Part shown: positions 59,095 through 64,000 of the stretch, piece by piece | How the letters are laid out: each line of letters starts with the position of its first letter | How positions within the stretch are numbered: position 1 is the stretch's first letter | DNA from: Orientallactaga sibirica | Lineage: Eukaryota > Chordata > Mammalia > Rodentia > Dipodidae | Length of the DNA stretch: 64,000 nt | Assembly (NCBI GenBank): GCA_036365145.1 | Contig: JAEOAD010000029.1 | Coordinates: 18,482,001 to 18,546,000, forward strand | Direction of reading: 5' to 3' | Position numbers and translations under genes: made by a program | The notes under the pieces: generated by a model | Told to the model about the DNA's origin: nothing | Database searches by the model: none | What the model saw: only the letters and a program-made list of their open reading frames with translations

Positions 59095-60509
59095 AATTAA
59101 GACACGGAATTAAAATTAGTGTCATTGAAATGAAGGAAGGTGTATTATTAGTACATTACAAATACCAACATATTCCATATACTTGTAACCAAGGTCTACC
59201 TCTGTCCCCATGTGGAATTTAGGTGGAGGGTTCAAGATCCACATTACATGTCTAATTGCATTGGTGAGAAATCAAGAAGCATGATTTTAAAAGTGACTCT
59301 ACTTATGCTACTTCTGTACCATGCATTCAGAATGAAATAAGAAGAAAAATGTGAATGAATATGTTTTACATTAAAATTTTAAAGATATTTTGATTGAAAT
59401 CGGGTTTTGTGGTTTCTTTTAATTGGTCTGTTAGGAAATTTTCTTAGAAGGGAATCAAGTTTGAGTTGTAACAACTGAGATGGTTTTGTTTTCTTTACAT
59501 TTACAACCTCTCTGCAGAAAGACTGGAGATGAGTGCTGCTTTGACTTCTGGCTCTGTATACTGATGGTGTAATTTCTAACCACAAACCCATAAAACTTCT
59601 GTAACTTCTGCGCCATCTGTAATTAGGTAGGGGGTTCCCCCTGCAGCTACATTACTGAAGTTTCTAGGTGAATCTCTTGAGACCCCTTTGAGTTCTGGGA
59701 TTGAAAGCTTTCTGGTGACCACAAACACCAGCAGCTCTATATGTCTGTACTGTGTGGATTTATTCTCATTTTATATTATTTCTTTCTTTTGCACATATTG
59801 GCTCTTTTGATGAAAGGGCAATCCTATCTAGAAGCACAGAAGTAAGTACAGATGCTACACCAGAAGTGTGCTGGTGGCACCATCTGTTTTCTGCTATTCT
59901 CTCTTGGTCATTGATTTCTCCGGGAGATTTTCTTCAAAATAGTTGGACAATCTTATGGCATGTTGCATGACATACTGAGTGCTTTTTCACTACTGACTTC
60001 AGCAGGCTAGAATGGAAAGAGCAAGAGACAGAGACCTGAAGAGCCAGGTTTAGAAGTGTGGATCTATTTCCTTTCTAGACAAAGTCCTGAATCCTTCTTA
60101 ACTTTAGACTCAAGGACTATCAAATGATTCAAGTTGACAAAAGGTGCTGTGATAAAAGAATAAATACTAAAATAGTACCATACTCAATGAAGGCCTAGGG
60201 ATAAATAGATCATAATCATTGTATATTTTCATAATGGTAACTGAATCACTTTTGTAATCCAAAAGACAACTTTTAACCTGAGCCCTAGTGATTTTTGGAC
60301 TGTTCATATGAAGGCATTTTATAGTTGGTTCAGAAACCTGTGTGATTTTTGTTGAGGCATGGTACTTTTCTTTGAAGTATGTTTCTTAGCAGTAGCTTGC
60401 CTATGAAACCAAAAGGCTATGGGATCATGGAATAAAAGTGGCGAGAGAAACCTAAAGGTGAAGAGAATGATGAAACCACAGAGATTTAAAAACAAAAAAT
60501 GAGAGCATA
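59095..60509. other. Single-copy DNA
   Basis: It is repeat-free by eye. The stretch at 59500-59990 is less A/T-rich, with a 72-codon frame at 59752-59970 that resembles nothing I know. Confidence 0.45.
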
Positions 60510-60790
60510 GGGCTGGAGAGATGGCTTAGCAGTTCAGGTTTTTGCCTGCAAAGCCAAAGGATCCTGGTTCAATTCTCCAGGACCCACATAATCCAGATGC
60601 ACAAGGGGTGCATACATCTGGAGTTCGTTTGCAGTGGCTATAGGCTCTGGGGTGCCCATTCTCTTCCCTTCTCTCTCTCTCACTCTCTACCTCTTTCTAG
60701 ATGCCCTGGTGTACCCATACTCTCTCCCTCTCCCTCTTTCTCTCTCTCTTATAAATACATAAAATATATAAAATAAATGGATAAAATATG
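60510..60790 (+). mobile_element. DIP-like SINE with repeated 3' segment
   Basis: A well-preserved head GGGCTGGAGAGATGGCTTAG, B box GGTTCAATTCTCC and body TCTGGAGTTCGTTTGCAGTG. The ending (CTCTGGGGTGCCCATTCTC plus CT run) is then repeated in diverged form (GCCCTGGTGTACCCATACTC plus CT run), before an A-rich tail. Confidence 0.92.
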
Positions 60791-61520
60791 ATAAAACATT
60801 TTCTTTAAAAAATGTGAACTATCATCAATGTCTTTTTTGCCAAAGTAACCAGTAAATGAATAATCAATAATAGAAATTTTTTCTAAAACAATATAAATTT
60901 AGGTTACTTCTTTATGTCACTGCATAACCTGTCATTTGGCAAATGTTAAAACTGTTTTTCTGTGCCCTGAAACAAGTATTTTTTTTTTTTTCTAAACACT
61001 GTCAACAAATAATTTTGAACTTTTTAGCACTGTTCTAAGAATGAAATTTACAGACTTGACTCTGTTTAAAATTAAATAAATATAAATAAAATTGAGGTTT
61101 GTAAAAGAAAAAAGCAGTCATAGTTTTTCAGAATTTATTATTTAAACCATCCTTAGTTATTAATAACTGTATTCCTTCTAGGACATCATGTTTTTAGATA
61201 ACAGACTGTTGGGTTCTGACCCACTGTCATATTACCAGTATCTGTTATGTTGACTGAAAACTACCAGATAAATCCCTTCAGTTACCAGGATTGACTGGAT
61301 CAGAGACTGATGATTTAAGTAAATAAAGAGGGAGAACTTAACAGGTTTAGGATTAGTCTTGTATTCAGTGAATTTTCCTTACTGAGTATTTATGAGCCTC
61401 TAGGAATACTGGCATTAAAGAAACCCAAGACATTTCTTGCAAAGTGAATGAAAGTTTAACCTTTCACCTCAAATTTAGAAGCTTCCTTTCCCTGTTTTTC
61501 CTAAATATGAAAGGTAGAGG
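60791..61520. other. Single-copy A/T-rich DNA
   Basis: Only a T-run near 60979-60991 stands out. Confidence 0.55.
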
Positions 61521-61643
61521 CTTAAAACCCCTTTAATCCCAGCACTTGGGAGGCAGAGGTAGGAGGATTGCTGTGAGTTTGAGGCCACCCTGAGACTACA
61601 TATTTAATTCCAGGTCAGCCTAGGCCAGAGTGAGACCCTACCT

Positions 61644-61678
<35 letters not shown>
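61521..61678 (+). mobile_element. B1-type SINE with long poly(A)
   Basis: The head is degraded (CTTAAAACCCCTTTAATCCC). The rest fits the family (CACTTGGGAGGCAGAGGTAG to GAGTGAGACCCTACCTC) and ends in about 33 A residues. Confidence 0.93.
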
Positions 61679-61679
<1 letters not shown>

Positions 61680-62200
61680 ACTGTGAATGGATTGCCCCAC
61701 ATTGATGTCCCCACACTGAGAAGTAACATCTCCAGGGAGAGGCATCAGTCTAGCAGTGCAACAGTGCAGAACACGACAGACTACATGGGATGGTCAACTG
61801 CACTCTGCACAAAAGTACTGGGCCTGTCTCCTCATTCACAGAATTTCTTCATAATATCACTATGGGTTAATTATGTTAGGCATAATAATAATAAAATTGA
61901 TAATATACAGATATAAATGTATACATAATTATCAGACAAATAACCTCTAATGGATCACAGATTTAGTGGCATGCTGTAACTAGACTGAAGGGTGAGGATG
62001 TTAAAGGCTTTGTTCATATGACAATAGTAATATTGTGGGAATCTGTGATGTTTCATTTGATAATCAAGTTGTTGTATTTTCAGATAAGTATATCTGAAAT
62101 TTCAAATTCTCTTATAGAAATTTCAAGGTTTTTATTTAGGGATGTGTTCATAAATATGAAACAACCACATCTCCAACATTCCCTGACCTGACTACCAATT
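61679..62200. other. Single-copy DNA
   Basis: A 77-codon frame at 61683-61916 has no recognisable motif. Confidence 0.45.
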
Positions 62201-62446
62201 TTATTTATTTCATTTTATTTTTAGAGAGAGCAAAAGAGAGACAGACAGAGAAAGAGAAAAAGAATTGGCATGCCAGGGCCTCAGCCACTGCAATAGAACT
62301 CAGGACACTTCTGCCACCTAATGGGCTTGTGTGACCTTTGCTTGCCTGACCTTTGTGCTCCTGGCTAATGTGGGATCTGGAGAGTAGAACATGGGTACTT
62401 GGGCTTTAAAGCCAAGTGCCTTAACCCTAAGGCATCTCTCCACCCC
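62201..62446 (-). mobile_element. DIP-like SINE, long-body variant, minus strand
   Basis: A T-rich tail, GA-rich run, GGCATGCCAGGGCCTCAGCC and an extended body (CTTTGCTTGCCTGACCTTTG). The head ends TAAGGCATCTCTCCACCCC. Confidence 0.85.
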
Positions 62447-63272
62447 TCCCAATTTTACGTGAGTAAAAGTTCCCAGCATGACTAATTTCAGGTTGTCAAT
62501 GAGAAATCACTGAACATGGAATTTGGGAGAGATGTGAAGAACCTTTATATTAATTAATTAATTAATTAATTATTTTCACAAATTGACACAGACTGGTTTT
62601 AGCATAATGCTGCAGCTACAGGAAGTCAGAGATGATAATATTCTGTATTGTGAGCAAATGTTCACCAAATCTTTATGGAATGAATGTGTGAAAAAAAATC
62701 CTACTAGCATTACACAGGTACCAAAATTATAGACTGTACTAAATTGTTTGTTAGCTTAACCTTACAGTCCTATCAAATCATTAGAATAAAATAAGATTCC
62801 AGATAATAGAGATTATCTTTTCTCAATTCATCTTAAGCAGAACAAAGAAAAGAGATGACTGATACTGGAATTTGACTTATTTTTGCTAATTAAAAGACAT
62901 TCTGAATTTTGCATAATTAACAAAAATAGAAAATAATATGAAAATAATAACAAGATACAGTGCATAATCATCAACATTCAAGAAGAGGATAAAGGAAATA
63001 TAAAAATGATTTTGAGTATCTCCCAACACAAGCATATGGAAAACAAACATATGGGAAACTATTTCTTTTATGTCAGCCTCATACTGCGTATGAGGGAACT
63101 TGGTAGTCACAATCTTTTGTTTTCATTTTCACTGGAAAATTTACAATTCAAGGATATGAGGCAATATAAGAAAGCACCATTCTGTCAGTAGATTCAATGA
63201 CGAAAGGAAGTCAGAAGAGCTCAATCTGAGAGTGAAGTATTGGGCACAAGCATAAAAACACAGGAATCCTTT
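62447..63272. other. Single-copy A/T-rich DNA
   Basis: It holds a short (TTAA)n run at about 62551-62572. Nothing else is recognised. Confidence 0.55.
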
Positions 63273-63396
63273 CTCTAACTATGCTGCAAAGAATACAATT
63301 TAACCCAATACCCCTCACCTCTAAATATGTTGCATGGAACACAGTTTAACACAAATACCCTTCCTTCTAACTATGCTGCATGGGACAAAAGTAGCC
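63273..63396 (+). repeat. 46-bp tandem repeat, about 2.7 units
   Basis: Units start at 63273, 63319 and 63365, each with a CTCTAACTATGCTGCA-like core. The first two continue with A(A/C)A(A/G)TTTAAC and an AATACCC end. The third breaks off after GGGACAAAAG. Unit spacing is exactly 46 bases both times. Confidence 0.8.
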
Positions 63397-63639
63397 AAAA
63401 AGATTATCATCAAATGCAAATCCACATGTCAGTCCCTCTCCATAATAAAGGGGACTGCTTTTCTAAAAAATGGTTCTGAAAGCAGCATAAAACAGTGAAA
63501 GTGCTTTCTCTGTTAGGATATTATAGAAAAGTAGACAGTAGAATCTGTATGTGAATAATCAGATTTTATCTACAGATGAAAGTTCTAATGTTTTTAAATT
63601 TGATTTTCCTTATGGAATTTTTGTGTGTCACTTTTGCAA

Positions 63640-63719
63640 ACGTGGGACCTGGAGAATTGAGCAGGCATTCTTAGGCTTTGCAGGCATGAACCATAACTGC
63701 TAAGCCATCTCTCCAGCCC
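63640..63719 (-). mobile_element. DIP-like SINE, head part only, minus strand
   Basis: GTGGGACCTGGAGAATTGAG, TTAGGCTTTGCAGGCATG and TAAGCCATCTCTCCAGCCC give the tRNA-like half. The body is missing. Confidence 0.88.
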
Positions 63720-63779
63720 TGATTTTGTGTTTTAATTGAAATATGATACAAATCAACAGATCTTATTGACTGTTATTCT

Positions 63780-64000
63780 GTCTGTGATAGGGCTGAGATG
63801 TGAATATTTTTAAAGGTTCCCCTGATGATTAACATACACAGAAAAGTGAAGGTCACTTAACCCAAAGATTCAGTGGAAATAGCCATGATGCTGTATAAAG
63901 GCATGTACATTATGGGGTATGTCAGTCCTCTAGCAATTAAACTTGGCTCTACTCGGTCACTTTTGTAAGCTCAGTATCCTGTTTGCTGCTGCCACTGTCT
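63780..64000 (+). mobile_element. Possible LTR running off the window end
   Basis: A TGTATAAAGG box (about 63890-63899) is followed some 40 bases later by an ATTAAA signal and CTTGGCTCTACTCGG, CACTTTTGTAAGCTCAGTAT and CTGTTTGCTGCTGCC. This promoter-poly(A)-U5 order resembles class I/II endogenous retroviral LTRs. The start is not clear and the end lies outside the window. Confidence 0.4.

Noticed and set aside
1..64000. Any host protein-coding gene among the 60-136-codon open frames
   Set aside because: None has a recognisable domain. Most lie in SINEs, LTRs, LINE-1 or microsatellites, or antisense to them. The remaining ones are no longer than chance allows in 64 kb.

Overview
The window is repeat-rich, CpG-poor, A/T-rich mammalian nuclear DNA. 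The repeat families point to a rodent. They include B1-type 7SL SINEs in both orientations, B3- and B4-type SINEs, ERVL/MaLR LTRs, LINE-1 remnants, and about two dozen copies of a tRNA-headed SINE. That SINE starts GGCTGGAGAGATGGCTTAG, has a CATCTGGAGTTCGTTTGCAG body, and ends in a CT-rich, (TAAA)n tail. From memory it best matches the DIP SINE of jerboas (Dipodidae), so I infer a dipodid rodent. The species call is an inference.

I found no protein-coding gene, coding exon, structural RNA gene, CpG island or CRISPR array that the sequence supports. All longer open frames fall in transposons, simple repeats or A/T-rich DNA. The segment is best read as intergenic DNA or part of a very large intron.

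Layout. At 0-6.5 kb there are DIP SINEs, an MLT2-like ERVL LTR (1342-1870) and the 5' end of a LINE-1 (about 2640-3772) carrying a B1. At 6.5-8.6 kb lies a complete but non-coding MaLR-type provirus with two LTRs, a Leu-type primer site and a polypurine tract. At 9-22 kb there is mostly single-copy DNA with scattered SINEs, an AT hairpin (16580-16641) and a small tandem duplication (17770-17869). At 22.0-23.9 kb a second provirus of the same family lies on the minus strand. At 26.2-31.9 kb a decayed LINE-1 is cut by a solo LTR of that family and by at least six SINEs. At 32-46 kb there is single-copy DNA with SINEs and microsatellites, including two B3 SINEs grown into long TG-rich blocks. At 45-49 kb there is a SINE cluster, with a dimeric SINE bounded by an 18-bp target duplication, and two LTRs. 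At 52.1-53.3 kb there is a LINE-1 ORF2 fragment on the minus strand. At 57.4-58.3 kb four SINEs are stacked inside one another. At 58.8-64 kb there is an LTR, more SINEs, a 46-bp tandem repeat (63273-63396) and an LTR-like promoter/poly(A) arrangement running off the window end.

No set of genes works together here. The biological content is a record of retrotransposition: LINE-1 as the presumed enzyme source, SINEs with A-rich tails and target-site duplications as its passengers, and non-autonomous MaLR proviruses as a separate LTR lineage. I did not find a new biological system. The points most worth checking are the paired MaLR proviruses that differ by a block of about 238 bp, the dimeric SINE with a clean 18-bp duplication, the same-site double SINE insertion in the LINE-1, and a few repeat-free stretches that might be conserved non-coding elements.
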